From NCBI GenBank assembly GCA_016713875.1, contig JADJOI010000003.1, positions 3,596,001 to 3,660,000 of the forward strand: a stretch of DNA of 64,000 bases, in the 5' to 3' direction. This DNA comes from Flavobacteriales bacterium. GTDB taxonomy: Bacteria; Bacteroidota; Bacteroidia; Flavobacteriales_F; PHOS-HE28. Below the pieces are notes generated by a model. It was not told the origin of the DNA and searched no databases. It saw nothing but the letters and a program-made list of their open reading frames with translations. Positions 43,081-51,349 of this stretch are shown here, one piece after another. Positions within the stretch are counted from its first letter, which is position 1; each line of letters starts with the position of its first letter. The translations under genes and the position numbers were made by a program.

Positions 43081-43117
43081 GGCGGTGGAAGATACGAGTT
43101 CGGGACTAAGGAGCACG

Positions 43118-43447
43118 ATGACGCTCCGCAGCCTTCAGACCGAGGTGGACCAGTGGGTCGGCACCGTGGGGGTGCGCTACTTCGATCCGCTCACCAACAT
43201 GGCCATGCTCGCCGAGGAGGTGGGCGAGGTGGCGCGGATCCTCGCGCGGCGTTATGGAGAGCAGAGCGAGAAGGAGAGCGACCGGGCAAAGGACCTCGGC
43301 GAGGAGCTGGCCGATGTGCTGTTCGTGATGCTGTGCCTGGCCAACCAGACCGGCACGGACCTGGGGGCGGCGTGGGAACGCCGCATGGTGGCGAAGACCG
43401 CACGCGATGCCGAACGGCACCGGAACAATCCGAAGCTGAAGGGCTGA
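43118..43447 (+). CDS. MazG-like nucleotide pyrophosphohydrolase
   Basis: This is a 109-residue all-alpha NTP pyrophosphohydrolase. The ATG at 43118 is preceded by aaggag at 43108-43113. The metal-binding motif MLAEEVGEVARI and the second acidic helix EELADVLFVMLCLANQ match the MazG/RS21-C6 family. It would hydrolyse non-canonical or excess nucleoside triphosphates. Confidence 0.9.
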   Translation: MTLRSLQTEVDQWVGTVGVRYFDPLTNMAMLAEEVGEVARILARRYGEQSEKESDRAKDLGEELADVLFVMLCLANQTGTDLGAAWERRMVAKTARDAERHRNNPKLKG

Positions 43448-43459
43448 CCCCCTGCGCCC

Positions 43460-43834
43460 TCACCAGGGCGTTTCCAGGTCCTTGGCCACGTAGGTGTGGT
43501 CGCGCACCGTCCACACACTGCCGGTGGGCTTGCGCAGGGCGAGGCCATCGGAGCGGCCCAGGCGGCGCAACAGCGCGATGGGCGTCAGCAGCGCGAAGAA
43601 GACCGCGCTGAGGAGCACGCGTCCGTTGAACCAGCCCAAGGCGAGGGCCAGCTTCATCCAGCCGCGGTGCACCAGGCGGGCCAGCGGTGGCAGCAGCAGG
43701 CCGATGAGGCCGGCGCACACGGCCACCACCAGCATCCACGGTTTGTGGAAGATGAAGTGCAGCACCAGGAAGCCCGTGGTGATGACCAGCATGCTGGCGT
43801 CGGTGCGTTCCTCGGGGTGGGCCGGGGCGCTCAT
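43460..43834 (-). CDS. SxtJ family membrane protein
   Basis: This is a 124-residue protein with three hydrophobic helices (LVITTGFLVLHFIFHKPWML, VAVCAGLIGLLLPPLARLV, GRVLLSAVFFALLTPIALLR) and a C-terminal RKPTGSVWTVRDHTYVAKDL typical of SxtJ proteins. The family is found next to carbamoyltransferases, as here. The function is unknown. It is the last gene of the carbamoyltransferase cluster and starts four bases after the DUF5989 stop. Confidence 0.8.
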   Translation of the reverse strand: MSAPAHPEERTDASMLVITTGFLVLHFIFHKPWMLVVAVCAGLIGLLLPPLARLVHRGWMKLALALGWFNGRVLLSAVFFALLTPIALLRRLGRSDGLALRKPTGSVWTVRDHTYVAKDLETPW

Positions 43835-43837
43835 GGC

Positions 43838-43987
43838 TCAGAACAGGGTGTAGATGAAGGGGGCCACGGCCGATCCGCCGCCGATGACGAGCAGCACGCC
43901 GAGCAGCAGCAGCACGATGATGACGGGGGCAAGCCACCACTTCTTGCGGCTCCACAGGAAGCCCCAGAGGTCCTTCAGAAAGTCCAT
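43838..43987 (-). CDS. DUF5989-type small membrane protein
   Basis: This is a 49-residue protein: MDFLKDLWGFLWSRKKWWLA followed by a single long hydrophobic helix (PVIIVLLLLGVLLVIGGGSA) and VAPFIYTLF. It is easily missed because of its size. It lies between the SGNH gene (five bases) and the SxtJ gene (four bases) in a fully compact operon, the usual place of this family. Confidence 0.85.
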   Translation of the reverse strand: MDFLKDLWGFLWSRKKWWLAPVIIVLLLLGVLLVIGGGSAVAPFIYTLF

Positions 43988-43991
43988 GCGT

Positions 43992-45074
43992 TCAGTGCGT
44001 CAGGTGTTGCGGAAAGCGGGCCGAAAGGTAGGCGGTGAGCCGTTCCGCGCACAGGGCTGCGACCGCGGCGGAACCGGCCTTGGTGAAGTGGAACGCGTCG
44101 TAGAAGTGTGCAGGCCCGCCAGGCAGTTCACGGGCCAGGTCGATCAGCGGCAGGTCCTGTTCCTCGGCCACGCGGCGTGTCACGCTGTTGATGAGGTCGA
44201 GGCGTTCAAGCAGGGTGCGTCCATCCGTGCCGGTGAGCAGGGGCAGGTCCAGCAGCCTTCGCGCGAGCGCCGTGTCCATGACGTTGGCAGCGATACAGGG
44301 TTGCGTCATCAGCACCGGCTGGCTTCCCTCAGCGCGGCATAGGGTGATCAAGGCCTCCAGTCGGGCGCGGTACCGAGGAAGCAGGGCCTGCTCGCGCGCC
44401 AGCTGCATCCGCAGGCTGTCCGGTGGAAGCGGAGCCGGTGTGCCGTCCAACTCGAGGGCGCGGTGCCCGATCCCGGCTTCGCGCACCGTGCGCGCCTGCC
44501 GCCAGGCCCGCCAGGTGCGGAGGATGGCGCTGTGCTCCGGCCAGGACCGGGAGCGCTGGCGCCACTGTGCCCGGTCGTACCGCCCCAGGTCGCTCCGCCC
44601 CAGCTCATTGGCGCCCACCAGAAGCAGAACCACCTGCGGGCGCAGCGGGAGCACCACGTCATCCAACAGGATGGCGTGCCCGAAGGTGCTGTGGCCGTCG
44701 AGCCCGGCGTTGTTCACCCAGATGGGGCGGCCTTCCCGGGATAGCTGCGCACCGAGGAGCGCGGGCCAGTCCTGGCCGTCGCTCAGGTACATGCATTCGG
44801 TGGTGCTACCGCCCACGGCCACGATGCGCAGCAGCCCGGCGGTGTCACGCGGAAGGTCGGGTCCGCGCAGGCCCAGGTGGTTGCGGTGCACATGGATGAC
44901 CGTGTCGCTGCCGGGCAGGGCGGAGCCGCGGATCACATCGTCCACATCGGTGGGCAGCACGAGGCGGTCGCCCTGCACGCGGATGCCCAGCGGGGGCCAC
45001 AGGCGGAGCAGCACCTCGGCCGCGGCCACGGTGAACAGCAGCAGCAACAGGGCGGTGCCGACGCGCCGCGCCAT
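43992..45074 (-). CDS. SGNH/GDSL hydrolase family protein
   Basis: This is a 360-residue membrane-anchored esterase-like protein. The N-terminal helix is TALLLLLFTVAAAEVLLRL. SGNH blocks are VAVGGSTTECMYLSDGQDWP (serine), NNAGLDGHSTFGHA (glycine), LLLVGANELGR (asparagine) and AHFYDAFHFTKAGS (Asp/His). It would deacylate or modify a glycan. It starts two bases after the carbamoyltransferase stop, so the pair is probably co-translated. Confidence 0.85.
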   Translation of the reverse strand: MARRVGTALLLLLFTVAAAEVLLRLWPPLGIRVQGDRLVLPTDVDDVIRGSALPGSDTVIHVHRNHLGLRGPDLPRDTAGLLRIVAVGGSTTECMYLSDGQDWPALLGAQLSREGRPIWVNNAGLDGHSTFGHAILLDDVVLPLRPQVVLLLVGANELGRSDLGRYDRAQWRQRSRSWPEHSAILRTWRAWRQARTVREAGIGHRALELDGTPAPLPPDSLRMQLAREQALLPRYRARLEALITLCRAEGSQPVLMTQPCIAANVMDTALARRLLDLPLLTGTDGRTLLERLDLINSVTRRVAEEQDLPLIDLARELPGGPAHFYDAFHFTKAGSAAVAALCAERLTAYLSARFPQHLTH

Positions 45075-45076
45075 GG

Positions 45077-46942
45077 TCAGTCGAGCACGAACTCCTCCTT
45101 CCAGTTGTCCGTGCGCTGCCAGGCGGGCTGCTCGGGCTTCAGGAAGAGGTGGTCGCCCACCACCAGGGCGTCCATCTCGGTGCGCATGAAGCAGCGGTAG
45201 GCGTCCTCGGGGGTGCACACGATGGGTTCGCCGCGCACGTTGAAGCTGGTGTTCACCAGCACGCCCACGCCGGTGCGGGCCTTGAAGGCGCTGATGAGGG
45301 CGTGGAAGCGCGGGTTGGTCTCGCGGTGCACGGTCTGCACGCGCGCGCTGAAGTCCACGTGGGTGATGGCCGGCAGGCTGGAGCGCTCGTGGTACAGCTT
45401 TTCGCGGATGCCGAACTGCGGGTAGTCGGACGGCAGCGACTTGCGGAGGTCGTGCTGCACGGGCCGCACCAGCAGCATGTAGGGCGAGCGGGTGTGGATG
45501 TCGAAGTAGCGGGGGGCGTCCTCGGCGAGCACGGCGGGGGCGAAGGGGCGGAAGCTCTCGCGGTACTTGATCTTCAGGTTGAGCTTCTTCTGCATCTCGG
45601 TGTCGCGGGGGTCGCCCAGGATGCTTCGGGCGCCGAGGGCGCGGGGACCGAACTCCATGCGGCCGTTCACCCAGCCCACCACCTTGCCCACGGCCAGCAG
45701 CGCGGCGGCGCGCTCCACCAGTTGCGTCGGGTCGTCGAAGCGGTGGAAGGGCGCGCTGTAGCGGCGCGCGGTGCGTTCCACGTCCTGCGTGGTGATGTCC
45801 GGACCGAGGTAACCACCGCGCATGGCGTCGGGCTGTTCGGCCATGTCGCGCGCGGCACCATGGTGGATGTGGTGCGCAGCGTAGGCAGCACCCAGAGCGC
45901 CACCGGCATCACCCGCGGCGGGTTGGATGAAGAGGTCCTTGAAGAGGCCGCTCTCGAGCAGCTTGCCGTTGGCCACGCAGTTGAGGGCCACGCCGCCGGC
46001 CAGGCAGAGGTGGTCGCTGCCAGTGAGGCGCTTCGCCTCGCGCGCCATGCGCAGCACGGCCTCCTCGGTCACCTGCTGGATGGCCAGCGCCAGGTCGCAG
46101 TGATGCTGGGCAAGCTCATCCTTCTCAGGTTCGCGGCGCGGGAAGCCGAACAGCTTGGCCCAGGCCGCGTCGTCGGCCATGCGCAGACCGGCCGCATAGT
46201 CGAAGTAGCGCTGATCGAGCCACACCGAGCCATCGTCGTTCAGGCGCACGAGCTCCTTGAGGATGAGGTCGCGGTAGCGCTCCACCTCCGGCGATCCGGC
46301 GCGGCCATACGGGGCCAGGCCCATCAGCTTGTATTCGCCGCTGTTCACGCGGAAGCCGCAGAAGTAGGTGAAGGCCGAATAGAGCAGCCCCAGGCTGTGC
46401 GGGAAGCGGAGCTCGCGCAGGATCGTCATGTCCTTCCCCTTGCCGTGGCAGATGCTGGCGGTGGCCCACTCGCCCACGCCGTCGATGGTGAGCACGGCGG
46501 CATCGGTGTAGGGCGAAGCGTAGTAGGCGCTGGCCGCGTGGCTCAGGTGGTGCTCGGGGAAGAGCAGCTTGCGCATCACGGGCCCGGGGTCGCCGAAGGC
46601 CTTCAGCTCGTCGCGGATGAGCTTCTTCAGGAAGAGCTTCTCCTTCATCCACACGGGCATGCTCATCAGGAAGGAGCGGATGCCCTTGGGGGCGAAGCCA
46701 TAGTACGTCTCCAGCAGCCGCTCGAACTTCAGCAGGGGCTTGTCATAGAAGGCGATGGCGTCCAGGTCCTCAAGGCGTACACCGGCCTCCTCAAGGCAAT
46801 AGCGCACCGCGTGGGTGGGGAAGCCGGGGTCGTGCTTCTTGCGGGTGAAGCGTTCCTCCTGGGCGGCGGCGATGATGCGGCCGTCCTGGAGCAGGGCGGC
46901 GGCGCTGTCGTGGTAGAAGGCGGAGATGCCGAGGATCCTCAT
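45077..46942 (-). CDS. Carbamoyltransferase (NodU/CmcH/TobZ family)
   Basis: This enzyme transfers carbamoyl from carbamoyl phosphate through an adenylate intermediate onto a hydroxyl acceptor. It has 621 residues. The YrdC-like/Kae1-like N-terminal domain has MRILGISAFYHDSAAALLQD, HHLSHAASAYYASPY and IDGVGEWATASI, and EYKLMGLAPYG is present. The C-terminal domain has NTSFNVRGEPIVCTPEDA. Acceptors in the family include antibiotics, Nod factors and surface sugars. The link to SGNH, DUF5989 and SxtJ genes suggests a polysaccharide or lipid acceptor. Confidence 0.95.
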   Translation of the reverse strand: MRILGISAFYHDSAAALLQDGRIIAAAQEERFTRKKHDPGFPTHAVRYCLEEAGVRLEDLDAIAFYDKPLLKFERLLETYYGFAPKGIRSFLMSMPVWMKEKLFLKKLIRDELKAFGDPGPVMRKLLFPEHHLSHAASAYYASPYTDAAVLTIDGVGEWATASICHGKGKDMTILRELRFPHSLGLLYSAFTYFCGFRVNSGEYKLMGLAPYGRAGSPEVERYRDLILKELVRLNDDGSVWLDQRYFDYAAGLRMADDAAWAKLFGFPRREPEKDELAQHHCDLALAIQQVTEEAVLRMAREAKRLTGSDHLCLAGGVALNCVANGKLLESGLFKDLFIQPAAGDAGGALGAAYAAHHIHHGAARDMAEQPDAMRGGYLGPDITTQDVERTARRYSAPFHRFDDPTQLVERAAALLAVGKVVGWVNGRMEFGPRALGARSILGDPRDTEMQKKLNLKIKYRESFRPFAPAVLAEDAPRYFDIHTRSPYMLLVRPVQHDLRKSLPSDYPQFGIREKLYHERSSLPAITHVDFSARVQTVHRETNPRFHALISAFKARTGVGVLVNTSFNVRGEPIVCTPEDAYRCFMRTEMDALVVGDHLFLKPEQPAWQRTDNWKEEFVLD

Positions 46943-46952
46943 GATGGGGGCG

Positions 46953-46960
46953 CCAAGGTA
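46953..46960 (-). promoter_or_regulatory. Promoter -7-like box for the carbamoyltransferase cluster
   Basis: The minus strand reads TACCTTGG, one mismatch to TAnnTTTG, ten bases before the ATG at 46942. Confidence 0.35.
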
Positions 46961-47014
46961 GCGGGGCCGGGGAAAGACGGAGGGTCGGCCCGAACGCTGC
47001 CTCTCGCCCGGAGG

Positions 47015-48020
47015 TCAGGGGCGCAGCACCCGGATCATCCGCGGGGCACCGGTGGGCGCCTGCACCTGCACCAGGTAGAGGCCCGCTGGCCGCTCGCTCA
47101 GGTCCACCAGGCCCGGCGCGCGTAGGTCCGCTGGCAGGACGCGCCCCTGCGCATCGTGCACGGAGCGCACCGCCGTGCCCGGCGGCTCCACCTGGTAGAG
47201 CCCTTCGGTGTCCAAGGTTCGCACGGTCGGCGCCGCCGCCGGTGCCGCCTCGGCCATCGCCGTGGGCACCTGGTCCACGCACAGGGTCATGTCCCGCGTC
47301 ACCTGGCCGATCAGTTGTCCGTTGCGCCATTCCGAGCAGCGGATGACCACGTTGTAACGGCCGATGAGCTGCGGGTGGTCCCACAGCAAGGTGCCGGTGG
47401 TGGGATCCAGCCAGAACAGCGGAGTGCCAGGCACTACTTGGTCCGCAGGCACATACCCCGGGATGGACTGGCACGCGTCGCCCAAGGGTTCCACCAGCTC
47501 GAACGACAGGCTGTCACCGTCCGTGTCCACGGCACCGGGGTCGTGCACCAGGGTGCTGAAGCTGAAGGCCGCCTCGGTCTGCATGTTGGTGAACCGTGTC
47601 GAGCTGTTGGCGGCGACCATTGGGTCGATCACCAACAGGGTGTGCAGACAGAACGCCACATTGACCGAATTCGGGATGTTCAGGATGCTGTTGGTGCGGT
47701 TGGGGTCGGTCACGGTCAACAGGTAAGTGCCGTATCCCGGATACGTATGGGAGCCGGTGTACACGTGCAGCTCGGTCGTACAGGCCGTCCCTTGAAGTGG
47801 GGGTGATGCTCGTGCGCGGCAGGGTGTCCACCACGCCGTCGCCCATGTCAACAGGCATCCCGGGGCGGTCCGCCGGAGAGCTCGCATCCACAAACAGGTG
47901 CAGGGTCACCGTGTACGTCGAGGCGGATAGCGCGTCCACGTAAAGTTCACCGCCAAGGATGTGGGTCGCTTGGACCCGGACAATGCTGGCGAACGCCATC
48001 AGAAGGAGGATGCTGCGCAT
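47015..48020 (-). pseudogene. Secreted protein with T9SS-like C-terminus, one frame break
   Basis: The gene starts at 48020 with signal MRSILLLMAFASIVRVQATH and then HILGGELYVDALSASTYTV, the opening of a common Bacteroidota family of secreted PKD-type proteins (often written THxxGGE). A frame change near 47790-47800 leads into ELHVYTGSHTYPGYGTYLLT, a cadherin-like region (DGDSLSFELVEPLGDACQSI) and an end typical of a sorting domain (RPAGLYLVQVQAPTG). One indel would restore about 335 residues. This is the only clear frame break in the right two thirds of the window. Confidence 0.75.
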
Positions 48021-48023
48021 GGG

Positions 48024-49298
48024 TCAGGGGTGTTTCTCGAGTCCTTGCTGCACACCGTCCACCACCCGTGCTGTGGCGCCGGCTTGCTCGCGCACATAGC
48101 GAGCGGCGGCCTCCCCGGCGGTCCGGCGGGCTTCGGGATCGGTCAGCAGGCGCTGGAGAACGGTGCGCAGCTGGTCGATATTGCCCACCTCGAAGCCGGC
48201 GCCGGCGGCGATGAGCGCGCGGGCCTCGGCGAACTTGGCGTGGCGTGGACCGAAGATCACCGGCAGGCCCCAGGCCGCGGGCTCCAGCAGGCTGTGGATG
48301 CCCTCTCCGAACCCACCGCCGACGTAGGCCACATCGCCATGCCGGTAGAGGCGCGCCAGCAGGCCCATGCGGTCCACCAGCAGCGTGCCGGCCGGGTTGC
48401 TTCCCAGCATCGCGGCGGCGTTGCCCGGTGAGGTCCGTTCCAGCTCGCTCCATCGGACCAAGGGCTTGGGGAAGCGCGCTTCGGTGGCCGCCAGCCCGGA
48501 CGTGGAGATCTCGTGGGGCACCACCACGACTTTCGCGGGAAGGTCCATGCCGGCCAGGGCATCGCGCAGAAGCGCTTCGTCCGCCGGCCAGGTGCTGCCG
48601 CAGATCAGCGCAGGTCCCGCCCCGCGGAAGGCCGCGGCCGTGGGCAGCTCCTCGTTCGCCTCCACGATGGCGCGCACACGATCGAAGCGCGTGTCGCCGC
48701 TCACCGTCACGTGGCGGATGCCGATGCGTTCCAGCAGGGCGCGCGAGCCCTCGTCCTGCACGAAGAGGTGGGTGAGGCCGCGCAGCATGCGGCGCCACGC
48801 GCCGCCATACCACTGGAAGAAGGGTTGACCGGCGCGGAAGATGCCGCTCACCAGAAAGGTGGGGACGCCCGCCGTGGCAAGGGCGCCCAGGGTGCCGGGC
48901 CAGAACTCGTACTTCACCCAAAGGACGGCCGAAGGGCGCAGCAGCGCGACGAGCCGGGCGCCGTGGGCCGCGCTGTCGGCGGGCAGGTGGTCCACGTGCG
49001 TGGCCAGGGGCAGGTCCTTGCGGGCCTCGTAGCCGCTGGGGCTGAAGAAGGTGACCAGCACGGGGCGGTCGGGGTGTGCGGCATGCAGGGCTTCGAGCAC
49101 GGGCCGGCCCTGTTCGAACTCGCCCACGCTGGCGCAGTGCATCCACAGGCAGCCCTGCAGGGCCGGGGCCTTTGCCTGCAGCCGCTCCCACAGGCCGCGG
49201 CGGCCCGTCACCCAGGCGCGCGCCTTCGGGTGGAAGGGTGCGGCCGCGCGCACCAGGATCGTGTAGCACGCCGGGACCAGGTGCGCCAGGCCGGCCAT
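48024..49298 (-). CDS. waaA: 3-deoxy-D-manno-octulosonic acid (Kdo) transferase
   Basis: This inner-membrane glycosyltransferase adds Kdo to lipid IVA during LPS core synthesis. It has 424 residues from ATG 49298 with an N-terminal membrane anchor. GT-B fold motifs are visible: LWMHCASVGEFEQGRPVLEA, LVTFFSPSGYE, AVLWVKYEFWPG, ICGSTWPADEALL and GGGFGEGIHSLLEPAAWG. It overlaps the upstream outer-membrane gene by one base. Confidence 0.95.
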   Translation of the reverse strand: MAGLAHLVPACYTILVRAAAPFHPKARAWVTGRRGLWERLQAKAPALQGCLWMHCASVGEFEQGRPVLEALHAAHPDRPVLVTFFSPSGYEARKDLPLATHVDHLPADSAAHGARLVALLRPSAVLWVKYEFWPGTLGALATAGVPTFLVSGIFRAGQPFFQWYGGAWRRMLRGLTHLFVQDEGSRALLERIGIRHVTVSGDTRFDRVRAIVEANEELPTAAAFRGAGPALICGSTWPADEALLRDALAGMDLPAKVVVVPHEISTSGLAATEARFPKPLVRWSELERTSPGNAAAMLGSNPAGTLLVDRMGLLARLYRHGDVAYVGGGFGEGIHSLLEPAAWGLPVIFGPRHAKFAEARALIAAGAGFEVGNIDQLRTVLQRLLTDPEARRTAGEAAARYVREQAGATARVVDGVQQGLEKHP

Positions 49299-50059
49299 CA
49301 GTAGATGTAGAAGCTGTCCGCCTTCCGTCGGTAGATGGGCACGGTCCATCCGGCGCGCAGGCCGGTGAGCACGTCGGTGCGGCGGTCGGTGTCGCTGCGG
49401 CCGGTATCGAAGTTCATGGCGCGCAACGGGGTGGTGAGGCCCACGATCATCTCGAAGCCCACGTGGAAGTTGATGAATCGGCGGTTGCCGAGGTGCTGAT
49501 AGCCCAGGGCGAAGCCGAAGGCCGGTCCGGCGCACAACCGGTCGTAGCCCTCCAGGTAGTCGCCCTCCAACTGGGGCACGGTGTTGTTCTGCGTCTCGAT
49601 GCGGATCTTGTGGCGCATGTAACCGCCCATGAGCTTCAGCATGAGGCCGCTGTTGGGGTTGGGCCCTACGATGGGCAGGATCTTGCCCACCACGGCCATG
49701 GCCGTGTAGCCGCGCTGGTAGGTGAAGACGGTGGCGGGTTGTCCGTTCTGGTCGAGCACCTGTCCGGCGGCGTTGCGCACACCGTTCAACAGACCGGGCT
49801 CCACCACCTTGTTGCCGAAGAGGAAGCCGCCCTCGGCGCCCAGGAAGTAGTTGCTGCGCAGCTTCACCACCGCGCTGAGGCCCAGGTTGCTGTTGTGCCC
49901 GAAGCGGGTGGCCAGTGAGCCGCCCGGCACCTGATAGCTGTAGCTCACGGTCACCGGCACCAGCACGATCGACGAGTCGCGCACGCTCCGTTGTGCGACG
50001 GCCGGCGCTGTGGCGAGCGCGACAAGGAAGGGGAGGAGGATGCTGCGGGACCCGATCAT
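49298..50059 (-). CDS. Outer-membrane beta-barrel protein of unknown function
   Basis: This is a protein of 253 residues from ATG 50059 with signal MIGSRSILLPFLVALATAPA. The body shows repeated amphipathic strands with glycine and aromatic residues (LRSNYFLGAEGGFLFGNKVV, MLKLMGGYMRHKIRI, RFINFHVGFEMIVGL) and ends in SFYIY, as expected for an OMP signal. It is coupled to waaA. A TACCTTCG box lies seven bases upstream of the start. Confidence 0.7.
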   Translation of the reverse strand: MIGSRSILLPFLVALATAPAVAQRSVRDSSIVLVPVTVSYSYQVPGGSLATRFGHNSNLGLSAVVKLRSNYFLGAEGGFLFGNKVVEPGLLNGVRNAAGQVLDQNGQPATVFTYQRGYTAMAVVGKILPIVGPNPNSGLMLKLMGGYMRHKIRIETQNNTVPQLEGDYLEGYDRLCAGPAFGFALGYQHLGNRRFINFHVGFEMIVGLTTPLRAMNFDTGRSDTDRRTDVLTGLRAGWTVPIYRRKADSFYIY

Positions 50060-50066
50060 GGACGCG

Positions 50067-50074
50067 CGAAGGTA
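50067..50074 (-). promoter_or_regulatory. Promoter -7-like box for the outer-membrane gene and waaA
   Basis: The minus strand reads TACCTTCG, a TAnnTTCG match seven bases before the ATG at 50059. Confidence 0.4.
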
Positions 50075-50144
50075 GCGGCTTGTGCGCCGGGACAATGCGC
50101 GCCAAGCGCCCGCCGATCGCGGCCCGGCCGCGAGGGCCGATGGC

Positions 50145-50152
50145 TATCTTCG
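50145..50152 (+). promoter_or_regulatory. Promoter -7-like box for the wbpE-ugd block
   Basis: TATCTTCG fits TAnnTTCG, 32 bases upstream of the wbpE ATG. Confidence 0.4.
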
Positions 50153-50184
50153 CCGCCGCGCGCCGCAGGCGCATCCCCGCATCC

Positions 50185-51312
50185 ATGAATCCCATCCATA
50201 TGGTCGACCTCGTCGGCCAGTACGCCCGCATCAAGCCCGAGGTGGACGCCGCGATCCAGAGGGTGATCGAAAGCACCGCCTTCATCAACGGACCGGAGGT
50301 GAAGGCGTTCGAGCAGGAGCTGGCGACCTACCTCGGTGCGAAGCACGTGATCGGCTGCGCCAACGGCACGGACGCGCTGCAGATCGCCATGATGGCCTTG
50401 GACCTCAAGCCGGGCGATGAGGTGATCACCCCGTCGTTCACCTTCGTGGCCACGGTGGAAGTGGTGGCGCTGCTGGGCATCGTGCCGGTGTTCGCCGACG
50501 TGCTGCCGGGAAGCTTCAACCTGGATCCGGAGGACGTGCGGCGCAAGATCACTCCCCGCACCAAGGCCATCGTGCCGGTGCACCTCTTCGGGCAGACGGC
50601 GGACATGGACGCCATCATGGCCATTGCGAAGGAGCACAGCCTGTACGTGATCGAGGACAACTGCCAGGCCATCGGCAGCGACCACCGCTCGTCCGCGGGC
50701 GCCGTGCGCAAGGCCGGCACCATCGGCCACATCGGTACCACCAGCTTTTTCCCCAGCAAGAACCTGGGCTGCTACGGCGATGGCGGTGCCCTGTTCACCG
50801 ATGATGAGGCGCTGGCGAAGAGGCTTCGCCGGGTGTGCAACCACGGCAGCGAGGTGCGTTACTACCATGAGGTGGTGGGCGTGAACAGCAGGCTGGACAG
50901 CCTGCAGGCGGCGGTGCTGCGCATCAAGTTGCGGCACCTGGACGCCTACGCCGAGGCTCGTCGCCAGGCCGCCGCCGCGTATGATGCGGCCTTCGCCGGT
51001 TTGCCCGCGCTCACCATCCCTGACCGCAGCTCGTTCAGCACCCACGTGTTCCATCAGTACACCCTGCGCGTGTCCGGCGGGCGCCGCGATGCCCTGCGCA
51101 AACACTTGGAGGACCGGGGGATACCGGCGATGATCTACTACCCTGTACCCTGTCACCTGCAGAATGCGTACAAGAGCCCCCGCTTCGCTGAAGGGTCGCT
51201 GCCGGTGACGGAGCGGCTCGTCCATGAAGTGCTGAGCCTGCCCATGAGCACCGAACTGGACACCGAGCAACTGGAGCACATCACCGGGGCCGTGAAGGCC
51301 TTCTTCAACTGA
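50185..51312 (+). CDS. wbpE: DegT/DnrJ/EryC1 family aminotransferase, WbpE-like
   Basis: This PLP-dependent sugar aminotransferase has 375 residues from ATG 50185 (MNPIHMVDLVGQYARIKPEV). The PLP-binding lysine is in TTSFFPSKNLGCYGDGGALF. Other motifs are GCANGTDALQIAMMAL, PVHLFGQTADMD and VIEDNCQAIGS. With wbpA, wbpB and wbpD present downstream, its likely reaction is amination of UDP-3-keto-GlcNAcA to UDP-GlcNAc(3NH2)A, using glutamate. It is separated from those genes by ugd, UXS and an unrelated gene. Confidence 0.88.
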   Translation: MNPIHMVDLVGQYARIKPEVDAAIQRVIESTAFINGPEVKAFEQELATYLGAKHVIGCANGTDALQIAMMALDLKPGDEVITPSFTFVATVEVVALLGIVPVFADVLPGSFNLDPEDVRRKITPRTKAIVPVHLFGQTADMDAIMAIAKEHSLYVIEDNCQAIGSDHRSSAGAVRKAGTIGHIGTTSFFPSKNLGCYGDGGALFTDDEALAKRLRRVCNHGSEVRYYHEVVGVNSRLDSLQAAVLRIKLRHLDAYAEARRQAAAAYDAAFAGLPALTIPDRSSFSTHVFHQYTLRVSGGRRDALRKHLEDRGIPAMIYYPVPCHLQNAYKSPRFAEGSLPVTERLVHEVLSLPMSTELDTEQLEHITGAVKAFFN

Positions 51313-51349
51313 GACCGACCGGGCGTCGACCGCCCCAATCAACCGCCGA

